Assembly: GCA_002498985.1 (NCBI GenBank)
Contig: DAJO01000009.1
Location: forward strand, 1-63,951
Length of the DNA stretch: 63,951 nucleotides
Source: Euryarchaeota archaeon UBA257
Lineage (GTDB): Archaea > Thermoplasmatota > Poseidoniia > Poseidoniales > Thalassarchaeaceae
Direction: 5' to 3'
Below are positions 43,967-52,799 of the stretch, piece after piece. Below the pieces are notes generated by a model that had not been told where the DNA came from, made no database searches, and worked only from the letters and a program-made list of their open reading frames with translations. Within the stretch, counting starts at the first letter, position 1. Every line of letters starts with the position of its first letter. The position numbers were made by a program, and so were the translations under genes.

Positions 43967-45151
43967 ATGGGAAAGCAATGGCTAGTGGTCTTGATTGTTA
44001 TTGGATTTATTCTTTCTGGCTGTATCGGAGATGAATTTCTAGATATGGATAATGATGGCATAGAAGATAATGAAGATTTAGATAGAGACGGAGATGGCTG
44101 GATGAACATAATAGAGATTGATTGTAACAGTGACCCAGATAATATTGAAGAAAAACCTAACGATCTTGATAATGATACAATCTGTGATACTTTAGATGAA
44201 GATATTGATGGAGATGAATTACCAAATGACTGGGAAGTCGAAAGAGGTCTTGATCCAATGGATAATAATGACACCATTATTTGTCATGGTTTGTCAAAAT
44301 ACTGTTTAAGAAATTATGATGATTTTACATTTCCTGAAACACATAATGCTTTCGCTACATCAGAAGATGGAGTAATTCTTGGCACTAATCACTACACAGG
44401 TCTCCAAGCTCAATGGGATGGAGGAGTAAGGGCATTTATGGTTGATGCTCATCATCTAAGTGATGAAGAAACTGAAGCCGAAGATGTGAGATTTTGTCAT
44501 GGTTCTCCTGGACAGTTCCCCCACCCCTGCATGTACTCCGAGGTAGACCCTTTTGAGTGGTTATCACTTCTAAATTCAATGATGAATCTAACTGATGAAA
44601 ATTGTTCATTCAAATGTGGAGAGGTTGTATCTATACTAGTTGAAAACTATGTTCCTGCTGAACATTTGGAGTTTTTATTTAATCGAACTGGAATTATTGA
44701 AAGAGTATTTATCCATCAATTAGGAGACCCATGGCCTTCAATTGGAGATATGATTCTACAAGGAAAGGATGTCGTCATATATGTCCAATCTGAGTATAAT
44801 GAAAGTTATTCATATTTCCATCCAGCTTGGAAGCATAGTTGGGACACCCCATATGGTCAGCAAGATAAAGAAGAAATGACATGTGAATTAGGAAGAGGGG
44901 ATTCGAGTCAGTCGGTTTGGCATCTGAGTAACTGGTTAAGTAGTATCTTTGGCACTGCAGATCCTTACAAGGCACATGAAGTAAATGAGTATGAATTTTT
45001 ACTAAACAGAACTATCGAATGTTGGGAAATTATGGATAGAAGACCTACATTTGTAGCTGTAGATTATTGGGAAGATGGTGAGATAACAAATGTAACAATC
45101 ACATTAAACAAAATGGAAAATTGGGATGATGAAATACCCGCCCATCCATAA
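43967..45151 (+). CDS. Lipoprotein with TSP3 repeats and PI-PLC-X-like domain
   Basis: A 394-residue exported protein. A signal peptide ends in the lipobox LSGC, so the mature protein is probably lipid-anchored at Cys19. Next come calcium-binding thrombospondin type 3-like repeats (DMDNDGIEDNEDLDRDGDG and DLDNDTICDTLDEDIDGDE, residues 26-85). The rest resembles the PI-PLC X domain: THNAFA near residue 125 with the first catalytic histidine, GVRAFMVDAHH near 151, and RFCHGSPGQF near 172 with a plausible second histidine. Several cysteines suggest disulfides. It would cleave or bind phosphoinositol or related lipids outside the cell; this is inference from fold. Confidence 0.8.
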   Translation: MGKQWLVVLIVIGFILSGCIGDEFLDMDNDGIEDNEDLDRDGDGWMNIIEIDCNSDPDNIEEKPNDLDNDTICDTLDEDIDGDELPNDWEVERGLDPMDNNDTIICHGLSKYCLRNYDDFTFPETHNAFATSEDGVILGTNHYTGLQAQWDGGVRAFMVDAHHLSDEETEAEDVRFCHGSPGQFPHPCMYSEVDPFEWLSLLNSMMNLTDENCSFKCGEVVSILVENYVPAEHLEFLFNRTGIIERVFIHQLGDPWPSIGDMILQGKDVVIYVQSEYNESYSYFHPAWKHSWDTPYGQQDKEEMTCELGRGDSSQSVWHLSNWLSSIFGTADPYKAHEVNEYEFLLNRTIECWEIMDRRPTFVAVDYWEDGEITNVTITLNKMENWDDEIPAHP

Positions 45152-45216
45152 ATTGAGTTCTTGAAGTCAAACTATAATTCGTTGGGTTTTCTAAATAGGA
45201 CCTTGTCGATACAGAC

Positions 45217-48201
45217 ATGGAAGGGGCAGCAATGCAAGTTCTGCACCCTAAAGTTAGAGATTTAATAAATGATTTAGGTTGGAATCTAACTCCAATACAA
45301 GAAGAAGCAACTATTGATTTATGTGCAGGAAAAAATAGACTTTTAGTTGCTCCAACCGGAAGTGGTAAAACCGAAGCAGCGATATTACCAGTAATTTCTA
45401 GAGCAATTAATGAGAATTGGGAAGGGTTGTCAATTCTATATATTACGCCATTAAGAGCATTGAATAGAGATATTGATAGAAGATTATCTACGATGTTAAA
45501 ACCTCTTGGATTAACTGTTGGGCTAAGACATGGAGATACTACCCAAAAAGAAAGAACCAAACAATCAAAAAATCCTCCAAATTTATTGGTTACAACACCA
45601 GAAACTACACAAATAATGATGTTAGGAAGTAGATTAAGAAAACATCTTTCAGGCGTTAAAGTTATTATTTTAGATGAAATTCACGACTTAGCAGGAAGTG
45701 AAAGAGGGTCTCAATTAATGGTTGGTCTAGAACGTATTGCAGATATTAATCCAAATAATATACAACGAATAGGTCTCTCAGCAACTGTTGGAAACCCAGA
45801 TGAAGTTGCTAATTATATGGCAAAAAATGCGCAACCTATACTAGGTCCCGCTCCGAGATTTACAGATGTTTTGGTGCATAAAGAAATACCTTCCCCAGAA
45901 GATGAGATTTTATCGGTAAAATGGTCAGTTTCGCCTAATTCAATTGCTGCCTTTCGAAGACTGGCTAATTCGTTGATAGAAGATTACCCATCATTAGTAT
46001 TCGTTAATTCAAGATCTGCTGCTGAAACTGTTTCTCAAAGATTGGCAGCGATAGCACCGGAAATAAAAATTGGCGTACACCATGGAAGTCTTGCTTCCGA
46101 CACTAGAAAAGAAATGGAAGATAAGCTAAGAAATGGTGATTTGCATGGGATTATTTGTACTAGTAGTTTAGAATTAGGGATTGATATTGGATCAATTAAG
46201 AAGGTCCATCAACTACAATCTCCAAGAGCAGTGGATAGATTGTTGCAAAGAATGGGGAGAGCTGAGCACCATCTAGGAGGAACCGGTAGAGGAGAAATTC
46301 TAGCATGGGAATTAGATGAAATTTCTGAATGTGCTGTGATTTCAAGAAGAGCCATGGCATCGGAACTTGAAGGAGTAGAATGGCAAACAGAACCAGGAAT
46401 TGTTGCTGCAAATCAATTCATTCAGTTGAGTATAGAAAGAGGATTAGTTCCACTTCAGAAAGCTAATGAAATTATAGAGAATTGTTCACTATTCAGGGAA
46501 TGGAGTTATGAAAAAACTCTGAATATATTGAGAGTATTAAATGATCGTTGGTTAATCAGACTTGTTGAAAATCCAGAGGATTCAGATGTAACTAAATGGC
46601 CAGCAAGACTTTGGGAGGAGTTAGCAAAGAAAAGTAATCAAAATATTCCTGAGAAAAGGCCTCCATGGGATGAAGAACAAAAAGAATCTGATAAAACTAG
46701 ATGGAGGAAGGCAATGATAAAACATCTCCCAAAGAGTCTAGAAAAAGGCTGGTTTTCTCCATCCGGAAAGGCCGCTAAATCTAGGACTGAGCATATCTCC
46801 ATGATTCCAGATGAAATTTCTTACAGGGTTCGAGATGCAGTAAGTAGATCTGTTCTTGGTTCTGTTGACGAAGCATTTGTTTTATCACTGAATAATGATG
46901 CTAGTGATGATTCGCTCGGGAGAGCGAGAAGATTTGTAATGGCGGGAAGAACTTGGCAAATTGTTGATGCGGACCCAGAGCAGGAAGAACTTCTAGTTGC
47001 TCCAATAAAAGAAACTGGAGAAGCCCCTGTGTGGTCGGGAGAATTACCACCAGTACCAAAGGAAGTTGCAAGAGAGGTTGGTAAATTGAGAAGGGCTGTT
47101 GCCATATCAATAGGAGCAATTGAAGATGATAATTCTGTAATCTCCTTTGAAGAATATCCATTATCGCCCAGTGCAAGAGATGTTCTAATTAGAACAGTCG
47201 GAGAACATATTGAGGCTACAGGATATTTACCCGATGAAAAAACTATTACTATAGAAGAAAGACAAAATACAATTATTCTAAACACATGTGCTGGTTCCAA
47301 AATCAATGAAACTTTAGCTTATCTAATTCAAGCATTTGGTTCATTAAAAGAAGGGAAAATGGGAAGAACTTTAATCGACCCTTATAGAATATCTATTCAA
47401 ATTCCAGGAACAAATACTTCGGATATAATTGGATGGTTACAAGACACTCCTCCTGTTGCATTACCTTCTCTAATGCGGATGACAATTCCCAATGGCAGAG
47501 CAGTGAGATGGAGAGTAGTCCAAGTAGCAAGAAGAATGGGAGTTTTACGAAAAGGAGTAGACCCACGTAAAGTAAATCTTCAGGGTTTAATGAGAAGATG
47601 GAAGGGGACACCAGTAATAGAAGAGGCACTGAGTAAATTATTCCATGAAAGAATGGATATTGATGCAACTGTAGATTTATTGTCAGAAATACAAAATGGA
47701 GAAATAAAATTATTAGTCACTCCACCAGGACCTCTTGGTCAATCAAAAAAGAGCGAAAAAGATCTATTGCTTCCATCATGGTCTGATAAAGAATTGAGGG
47801 ATCACTTAGAAGTTAGATTAGTCAATGAAAGAGCGGTATTGATTTGTCTAAATTGCAAAAATAAAACAAGGAAGAGAGTGGCTAGATTTGCAGAAAGAAT
47901 TGAACCATGTTCAACATGTTCGGGAACTATGCAAGCATGTGCCCCAGAAAGAATGGAGTCTATGTTATCTGATTGGGTTGAGAGTAAAGATCCTAAAATA
48001 TCTGGAAAGATGACTAAGAATGCGGAATTGATTCGCACACATGGTAAAGATGCAATCATTTGTATGATGGGGAGGGGGATTGCAGAAGAAACTGCAACTA
48101 AAATACTCAGAGGACACATTGTTGGAGAAAGGGTAAGATTACTTCGTTCTATACATAATGCTGAATTAAAATATGCTTCAACTAGAAGATATTGGGGATA
48201 A
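45217..48201 (+). CDS. Lhr-type SF2 helicase
   Basis: A 994-residue ATP-dependent helicase. Walker A is APTGSGKTEAA near residue 45, the DExH box is DEIHDLAG near 151, motif III is LSATVGNPDE near 187, and motif VI is RLLQRMGRAEHH near 340. The region after the RecA-like cores has winged-helix and ratchet-like stretches, then a zinc cluster (CLNCKN ... CSTCSG, near 875-910), and the end RGIAEETATKILRGH as in archaeal Lhr proteins. Lhr-type helicases act in DNA repair and recombination. The start could also be the ATG at 45232. Confidence 0.93.
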   Translation: MEGAAMQVLHPKVRDLINDLGWNLTPIQEEATIDLCAGKNRLLVAPTGSGKTEAAILPVISRAINENWEGLSILYITPLRALNRDIDRRLSTMLKPLGLTVGLRHGDTTQKERTKQSKNPPNLLVTTPETTQIMMLGSRLRKHLSGVKVIILDEIHDLAGSERGSQLMVGLERIADINPNNIQRIGLSATVGNPDEVANYMAKNAQPILGPAPRFTDVLVHKEIPSPEDEILSVKWSVSPNSIAAFRRLANSLIEDYPSLVFVNSRSAAETVSQRLAAIAPEIKIGVHHGSLASDTRKEMEDKLRNGDLHGIICTSSLELGIDIGSIKKVHQLQSPRAVDRLLQRMGRAEHHLGGTGRGEILAWELDEISECAVISRRAMASELEGVEWQTEPGIVAANQFIQLSIERGLVPLQKANEIIENCSLFREWSYEKTLNILRVLNDRWLIRLVENPEDSDVTKWPARLWEELAKKSNQNIPEKRPPWDEEQKESDKTRWRKAMIKHLPKSLEKGWFSPSGKAAKSRTEHISMIPDEISYRVRDAVSRSVLGSVDEAFVLSLNNDASDDSLGRARRFVMAGRTWQIVDADPEQEELLVAPIKETGEAPVWSGELPPVPKEVAREVGKLRRAVAISIGAIEDDNSVISFEEYPLSPSARDVLIRTVGEHIEATGYLPDEKTITIEERQNTIILNTCAGSKINETLAYLIQAFGSLKEGKMGRTLIDPYRISIQIPGTNTSDIIGWLQDTPPVALPSLMRMTIPNGRAVRWRVVQVARRMGVLRKGVDPRKVNLQGLMRRWKGTPVIEEALSKLFHERMDIDATVDLLSEIQNGEIKLLVTPPGPLGQSKKSEKDLLLPSWSDKELRDHLEVRLVNERAVLICLNCKNKTRKRVARFAERIEPCSTCSGTMQACAPERMESMLSDWVESKDPKISGKMTKNAELIRTHGKDAIICMMGRGIAEETATKILRGHIVGERVRLLRSIHNAELKYASTRRYWG

Positions 48202-48243
48202 GAAAAGGCAATCACTATTTCCATCCTTTCACTGGGTATTGAC

Positions 48244-48786
48244 ATGCTCATCGGTTTGACTGGGAAAAATGCGTCTGGAAAGTCGACAGTTGTTGACTGG
48301 TTTTCAAAAAAGGGCTTGGAGACTTTATCCTGTTCAGATTCTATCAGAGCATGGCTAGCAGAACAAAATATTGAACCTACAAGAGACGCTTTGATTGAAG
48401 GAGGGAGAGAACTTAGAAGAAAGGGTGGCGCTGGAATATTAGCAGAAATGTTGCTAGACATTCTGGATGGAAAGGATGCTGTTGTTGATTCAATTAGAAC
48501 CCCTGGAGAAGTTGAGGCTTTGAGGAAAAGAGATGATTTTATGTTAATAGAAATTAGAGCAAATACAGAAACAAGATGGGAGAGACTGCAAAGTAGGGCA
48601 AGAGCTGGTGATCCCTTAGACAAAGAGACTTTTATGGAGCAAGAAAATGCAGAAGCGGTGGCAAAAGATGCTGCTGGTCAAGCGTTAAATGCTACTGCTG
48701 AATTAGCAGATATAGTAATTCTAAATGATGGAACAGAAGAAGAATTGTTGTCTGACTTAGAAGAATTATACATGAAATTGAAATAA
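48244..48786 (+). CDS. UPF0200-type P-loop nucleotide kinase
   Basis: A 180-residue P-loop protein. The Walker A motif GKNASGKST lies at residues 7-15, the start LIGLTGKNASGKS and the later SDSIRAWLAE and RELRRKGGAGILAE match archaeal UPF0200 proteins, which are related to dephospho-CoA kinases and dNMP kinases. The substrate is not known. A dCMP deaminase gene lies about 2.5 kb away; fusions of a kinase of this type to a dCMP deaminase exist, so a nucleotide role is plausible. It starts 42 bases after the helicase and may be co-transcribed. Confidence 0.85.
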   Translation: MLIGLTGKNASGKSTVVDWFSKKGLETLSCSDSIRAWLAEQNIEPTRDALIEGGRELRRKGGAGILAEMLLDILDGKDAVVDSIRTPGEVEALRKRDDFMLIEIRANTETRWERLQSRARAGDPLDKETFMEQENAEAVAKDAAGQALNATAELADIVILNDGTEEELLSDLEELYMKLK

Positions 48787-48823
48787 TTATTACTGCTTCC
48801 GGAAGATAACTTATCAATGACAT

Positions 48824-50728
48824 ATGACTGGAACTAATATGAAAAGAATTGGACTCAGTCTCGCTGTTTTACTGATCATTATTGCAACTTCAAACGTTCA
48901 AGCCGCGGATGTTCCCCCAGCACCGGATGAAGAAGGTGTATGGGTCATTGATTCCGCTCAGGTACTATCTAGTTCAGAGTTTGATATTCTGAATAATAAA
49001 TGTAATGAAATATATCTAGAATCTGGAAAACCAATAGTTATTCTGACAATTGAAAGTTATCAGGAGCAAGGAGCGGAGGGATGGGATGAGGAGCGATATG
49101 CTAGATTTGCTTTCGACGAATATGGAATTAATGACGATAATAATGATAATAAAGCAATTCTAATATTCCTGTCACAACAAGATAGGCAATTCCGGATCGA
49201 GTTAGGAGGAGGATATGCTGGTGAATGGGATTGGTACGTTCAGGAAGTCTTTGATTACGATGTAAGACCATACTTGAGTGAAAATATGTGGTACGATGGA
49301 TTACGTGCTGCAGTTGAAGGTATGGATTCCTTAGCAAACCAAGGAGAAATTACTTTCCCAAATTGGGAAAAAGTCAGTGATGATTCATCTGCTAATTGGA
49401 TTATTGATGAAGCAGGATTGATCGTTGATGTGGATGAAAATGATATAAATTTGAGGATAAATAATATTGAAAGGAATACAAACTGCTCAATCTTAATTGT
49501 TACCATAGACGGTCTAAATGGGAAAAATGCTTCTTTTATTGGTGGATATGAATATGCAGATAGAGCTTTTGAAAACTATAATCTGAATGAATGTGATATT
49601 TTGTGGATTATTACAAAGGAATATGACGCATGGGATCCTATGTATTACTGGTGGGATATTAACCCCAAAATTGGATCACAATTCGGAGAAGATTGGAGGA
49701 TTTATATTGACAGTAAACAATGGGAAATTTATGATGAATTAGAATGGGGTGGAGGAGAAGTTGATGATTTTTTATTGCATGAGATTGTAGATTACTCTGA
49801 GAAAGCAATTCTCAATGATGGCTTTGATATGGATGAATGGATAGAAATCAATACTCCTTTTCTAGTTTTTCTACCAATATTAATAGCTCTCTCTGTTGGA
49901 ATTTTTATAAGTTCCATCCCTAATAAAATTAAATTCCGAAAAGGGAAAGACGAAGCATTGGAGAATATTGCATTAGTGAATCGAAGTATTATGTCTAATA
50001 TAGGAGGGGATTCATCAATTAGAAATAATTGGAATGGGAAATTCAAAGGTATGACAGATTCAGAGATTAAATCATTTAGAAGATTAGATGATAAATTATC
50101 AAAAAATGATGTCGAAATTAGTTTGGAGAAATATGAGAACGAGTTAAAACAAATTAAAGAAGTTTATAGTTTGAGAACTAATAAATCTAATTTCATAGTT
50201 TTGTTCATACTATTCGCGTTAGTTATACCTCTAGCTTCTCAAATTATAATGGGCTTAATATCGTCTCAATCTAGTATGGAAGCTCAGGTGATTGGAATGC
50301 CTGCAATTTTCCAAATAATAATTATAATTCCATTTTTAATCATCCCTTATAGATTTATAATTAGTCCACTGAAAACCATGTTTGGAAACCTTTCAGGAAA
50401 TATGAAAAGTGAAATGGGATTAATCCTAGGTATACCAATAATGAGTTCTAAATCTTCTTTATCTAATTTTTCAGGTTGGAGAAAAGAGCGTTATTATGAT
50501 GAGAAAACAGCGGATTATCATGATAGAAATAATATCCATGGTTATACTTGGACTTACAACGAAATGGAAAGTAGTGGCAGTTCATTTAGACGTAGTTCTG
50601 GAAGTACTAGATCCGAGAGAAGGAGTAGCAGTGGCGGCGGTTTCGATAGTGGAGGAAGCGGTGGCGGTGGCGGCGGTTTCGACAGTGGAGGAAGCGGCGG
50701 CGGCGGCGGCGGTGGCGGAGATTTCTAA
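48824..50728 (+). CDS. Membrane protein with two TPM domains and Gly-rich tail
   Basis: A 634-residue protein with a signal peptide (KRIGLSLAVLLIIIATSN, cut near VQA). A first TPM domain (about 38-170) has VWVIDSAQVLSSSE and RQFRIELGGGYAGE; a second, weaker TPM-like domain covers about 190-340 (NWIIDEAGLIVDV). A membrane segment follows near 345-365, then a cytoplasmic stretch, two more membrane segments near 458-515, and a serine- then glycine-rich tail (SSGGGFDSGGSGGG) typical of YgcG-like TPM proteins. TPM domains were proposed as phosphatases or as helpers in photosystem repair and membrane protein turnover; role here unknown. Two TPM domains in one chain are unusual. Start could be ATG 48839. 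Confidence 0.85.
   Translation: MTGTNMKRIGLSLAVLLIIIATSNVQAADVPPAPDEEGVWVIDSAQVLSSSEFDILNNKCNEIYLESGKPIVILTIESYQEQGAEGWDEERYARFAFDEYGINDDNNDNKAILIFLSQQDRQFRIELGGGYAGEWDWYVQEVFDYDVRPYLSENMWYDGLRAAVEGMDSLANQGEITFPNWEKVSDDSSANWIIDEAGLIVDVDENDINLRINNIERNTNCSILIVTIDGLNGKNASFIGGYEYADRAFENYNLNECDILWIITKEYDAWDPMYYWWDINPKIGSQFGEDWRIYIDSKQWEIYDELEWGGGEVDDFLLHEIVDYSEKAILNDGFDMDEWIEINTPFLVFLPILIALSVGIFISSIPNKIKFRKGKDEALENIALVNRSIMSNIGGDSSIRNNWNGKFKGMTDSEIKSFRRLDDKLSKNDVEISLEKYENELKQIKEVYSLRTNKSNFIVLFILFALVIPLASQIIMGLISSQSSMEAQVIGMPAIFQIIIIIPFLIIPYRFIISPLKTMFGNLSGNMKSEMGLILGIPIMSSKSSLSNFSGWRKERYYDEKTADYHDRNNIHGYTWTYNEMESSGSSFRRSSGSTRSERRSSSGGGFDSGGSGGGGGGFDSGGSGGGGGGGGDF
50633..50698 (+). repeat. Tandem 30-base repeat in the Gly-rich tail
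   Basis: Two near-identical 30-base copies, 50633-50662 and 50669-50698, differ only at two bases (T/C) and are 36 bases apart. They encode GGFDSGGSG and are followed by further GGC codons. The stretch is far more GC-rich than the surroundings and is prone to slippage. Confidence 0.85.
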
Positions 50729-50738
50729 TCACTGATTA

Positions 50739-51176
50739 TCAAGCTGTTCTGACAATAATCCCTGCTTCATTCATCATACCTGAAGCAATATCGAAATCTT
50801 TCTGCCATCTTTCAGGAATGTCTAAATCTTCAGGATAAATAACCTCTCTAACTCCTGCTTGAATAAGAGATCTGGTACATCTTGAACAAGGCGGCCAAGT
50901 TACATATGCCGTAGTACCTTTCAATGAAATCCCAATTCTTGCGGCGTGCATTATAGCATTCTCTTCTGCATGACAAATCATCGGATACTTCTGTTCACGA
51001 TCTTCAAGTCTCTCAATTTTATCTTCAATTCCTCTAGGGAACCCATTGAAACCCGTAGATCTAATCTCACGATCTTCACCTACAACAATACAACCCACTT
51101 TCGTAGACGGATCTTTAGACCAGTCAGAGATATGCTTAGCTAACTCTAGAAATCTTTTATCCCATTTGTCACTCAT
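50739..51176 (-). CDS. Deoxycytidylate (dCMP) deaminase family protein
   Basis: Converts dCMP to dUMP for thymidylate synthesis. The 145-residue product has the zinc-binding CHAEENAI near residue 73 and PPCSRC near 99, with SKDPSTKVGCIVV near 20, all typical. The frame is open to 51248, but the ATG at 51176 (MSDKWDKRFLELA) begins the conserved domain and is preferred. It lies 22 bases after a small membrane protein on the same strand and is convergent with the TPM gene. Confidence 0.92.
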   Translation of the reverse strand: MSDKWDKRFLELAKHISDWSKDPSTKVGCIVVGEDREIRSTGFNGFPRGIEDKIERLEDREQKYPMICHAEENAIMHAARIGISLKGTTAYVTWPPCSRCTRSLIQAGVREVIYPEDLDIPERWQKDFDIASGMMNEAGIIVRTA

Positions 51177-51198
51177 ATAAACATCTCCAAAATATCTA

Positions 51199-51498
51199 TC
51201 ATAAGTCATTATCCCTATTCGCTTCTGTACGATTAGGGTCGTAACCATCTAAGGAGGTATAACAATCAGGATCGTCTCTATCGGCCTTACCGCCATTGTC
51301 ATTATCTAATCCATCACCACAATTCCCGACAGTATCATCATTTGATGAAAGAAAACTTTCTGCTCCACCGCCGGCTAAGATAGCAAATAACAGGCCAGAA
51401 AGGACAAGAATAAGGGCGACTAAGATATATTTCGAAGTACTGTCTTGTGGTTCCAAGACTACTTTAATTTCAGTTTTCTCATTCGGCTTATCAGTCAT
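51199..51498 (-). CDS. Small single-span protein with D-rich Cys motif
   Basis: A 99-residue protein: a soluble N-terminus (DKPNEKTEIKV), a single membrane span (about 24-45, YILVALILVLSGLLFAIL), and an extracytoplasmic tail with CGDGLDNDNGGKADRDDPDC. The latter resembles the cysteine-bracketed, calcium-binding-like modules of myxobacterial and other surface proteins (C-x-DG-x-DND...D-x2-DP-x-C). Function unknown. It lies between the dCMP deaminase and folC genes on the same strand. Confidence 0.72.
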   Translation of the reverse strand: MTDKPNEKTEIKVVLEPQDSTSKYILVALILVLSGLLFAILAGGGAESFLSSNDDTVGNCGDGLDNDNGGKADRDDPDCYTSLDGYDPNRTEANRDNDL

Positions 51499-51531
51499 CT
51501 ACGAGCCATCCACTAGGGTCATCCTTTTTGA

Positions 51532-52764
51532 TTATCGGTGAACGCGTAGTTCTTCCCAAAAATTCAGATTATCTCTAGAGATGATATAATTTAGAATATC
51601 CCCTACCAGATATACACTGCCAATAATTACTAATTCTACATCATCTATTTCACAAATCTTAGAAGCTTCTTCTATCGCATTAATTGGGTTTTTAATTATG
51701 TCACGAGGTGTTTCTCTATGACGGCAAATTATTTTTTCTAATTCTTCTGCATTAACTGAATCGTTCCTTCCCGAAAGAGGTTCAGTAAATATCAAATGAT
51801 GAAAAATTGATTGATGAATATTCTCTTTAAGAAATGGAGACAGTGTGTCTTTGATATCTGCTTTCTCAGTGACTCCAATAATAAACACACTTGGTTTCTC
51901 GATTGAATTGAGTTCAGACTCAAAACCTTCTTTATTGTGAGCTGCACAGACTTTCAATGGAAAGTCATACCAAGATGAGCCGTAATTCGGAGAACGACCC
52001 GGCCATTTACATTCTATTTCAGAATCTTTCCATTTGAAAAAATTTGCAACTTTTTTGGTCAACATAGTCCAGTTCTGCCAATTTGAAAAATCTTGATTCG
52101 TTTCAATTATCAAAAGATCTTCTCCGACTTTATCTGAAATTACTTTCAATACAGAAGGAGGTAAATTACCACTTTTTGATAAAAATAATGGAACTCCTGG
52201 TCGATGAATCCCTGCCTTTTCGAAAGCAATTTCTTCTAAGGTTTCTCCCAGAAATTCAGTATGATCTTTAGAAATTGTAGTTATTATACAAAGATCAGCA
52301 TCTACTAACCTAGTAGAGTCTAACCTACCTCCTAAACCGGTCTCAATAATGGCTCTATCAATATTATTCTCACTGAAAACTACCATAGCAAGTAAAAATG
52401 TAACTTCAAAAAAAGTTGGTTTGCAGACTGGAGAAATTAATGAGGCTGCTCGTATTTTTTCTAGAAACATATCAAAATCTTTGGGAGAAACAGGGACTCC
52501 ATTTATCCTAATTCTTTCTTCTATCGTAATTAAATGTGGAGAGGAAAAGAGGCCCACTTTGAGATTATTTTCTCTCGCCATTGCAGAAAGTTGAACACAT
52601 AAAGAACCCTTTCCATTTGTGCCTGCAACATGAATTGAAGGGAAATCAAGATGAGGATTCCCTAGTCTCTCCAATAAAAGATTACAATTATCAAATCCTA
52701 ATTTAACCCCAGAATCTTTCGTGTTTTCTAACCATTTTCTAACGTTCAAAAAATAATCACCCAC
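51532..52764 (-). CDS. folC: Folylpolyglutamate/dihydrofolate synthase family (FolC)
   Basis: A 410-residue Mur-ligase-fold enzyme that adds glutamate to folates. The ATP loop AGTNGKGSLCVQ lies near residue 46, HLITIEERIRINGVPV near 80, ETGLGGRLDSTR near 142, DHTEFLGETLEEIAFEKAGI near 170, and IGSVYLVGDI near 388, all family landmarks. It starts with GTG at 52764. FolC implies that folate, not only tetrahydromethanopterin, serves as C1 carrier, as in haloarchaea; whether it also makes dihydrofolate is not decided. Divergent from the presenilin-type gene. Confidence 0.93.
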   Translation of the reverse strand: MGDYFLNVRKWLENTKDSGVKLGFDNCNLLLERLGNPHLDFPSIHVAGTNGKGSLCVQLSAMARENNLKVGLFSSPHLITIEERIRINGVPVSPKDFDMFLEKIRAASLISPVCKPTFFEVTFLLAMVVFSENNIDRAIIETGLGGRLDSTRLVDADLCIITTISKDHTEFLGETLEEIAFEKAGIHRPGVPLFLSKSGNLPPSVLKVISDKVGEDLLIIETNQDFSNWQNWTMLTKKVANFFKWKDSEIECKWPGRSPNYGSSWYDFPLKVCAAHNKEGFESELNSIEKPSVFIIGVTEKADIKDTLSPFLKENIHQSIFHHLIFTEPLSGRNDSVNAEELEKIICRHRETPRDIIKNPINAIEEASKICEIDDVELVIIGSVYLVGDILNYIISRDNLNFWEELRVHR

Positions 52765-52799
52765 TAGTTCTACTACACACTTGTATTAGTCAAAGTGAT

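Noticed and set aside
45099..45560. A 153-codon minus-strand frame over the lipoprotein end and helicase start
   Set aside because: Covers the conserved Walker A region of the helicase in antisense; no family match.
46821..47306. A 161-codon minus-strand frame inside the helicase gene
   Set aside because: Antisense shadow with no domain and no upstream signal.
47802..48623. A 273-codon open frame on the minus strand across the helicase end and kinase gene
   Set aside because: It is antisense to two well-supported genes, has a serine- and leucine-rich composition typical of reversed coding sequence, and no recognisable domain.
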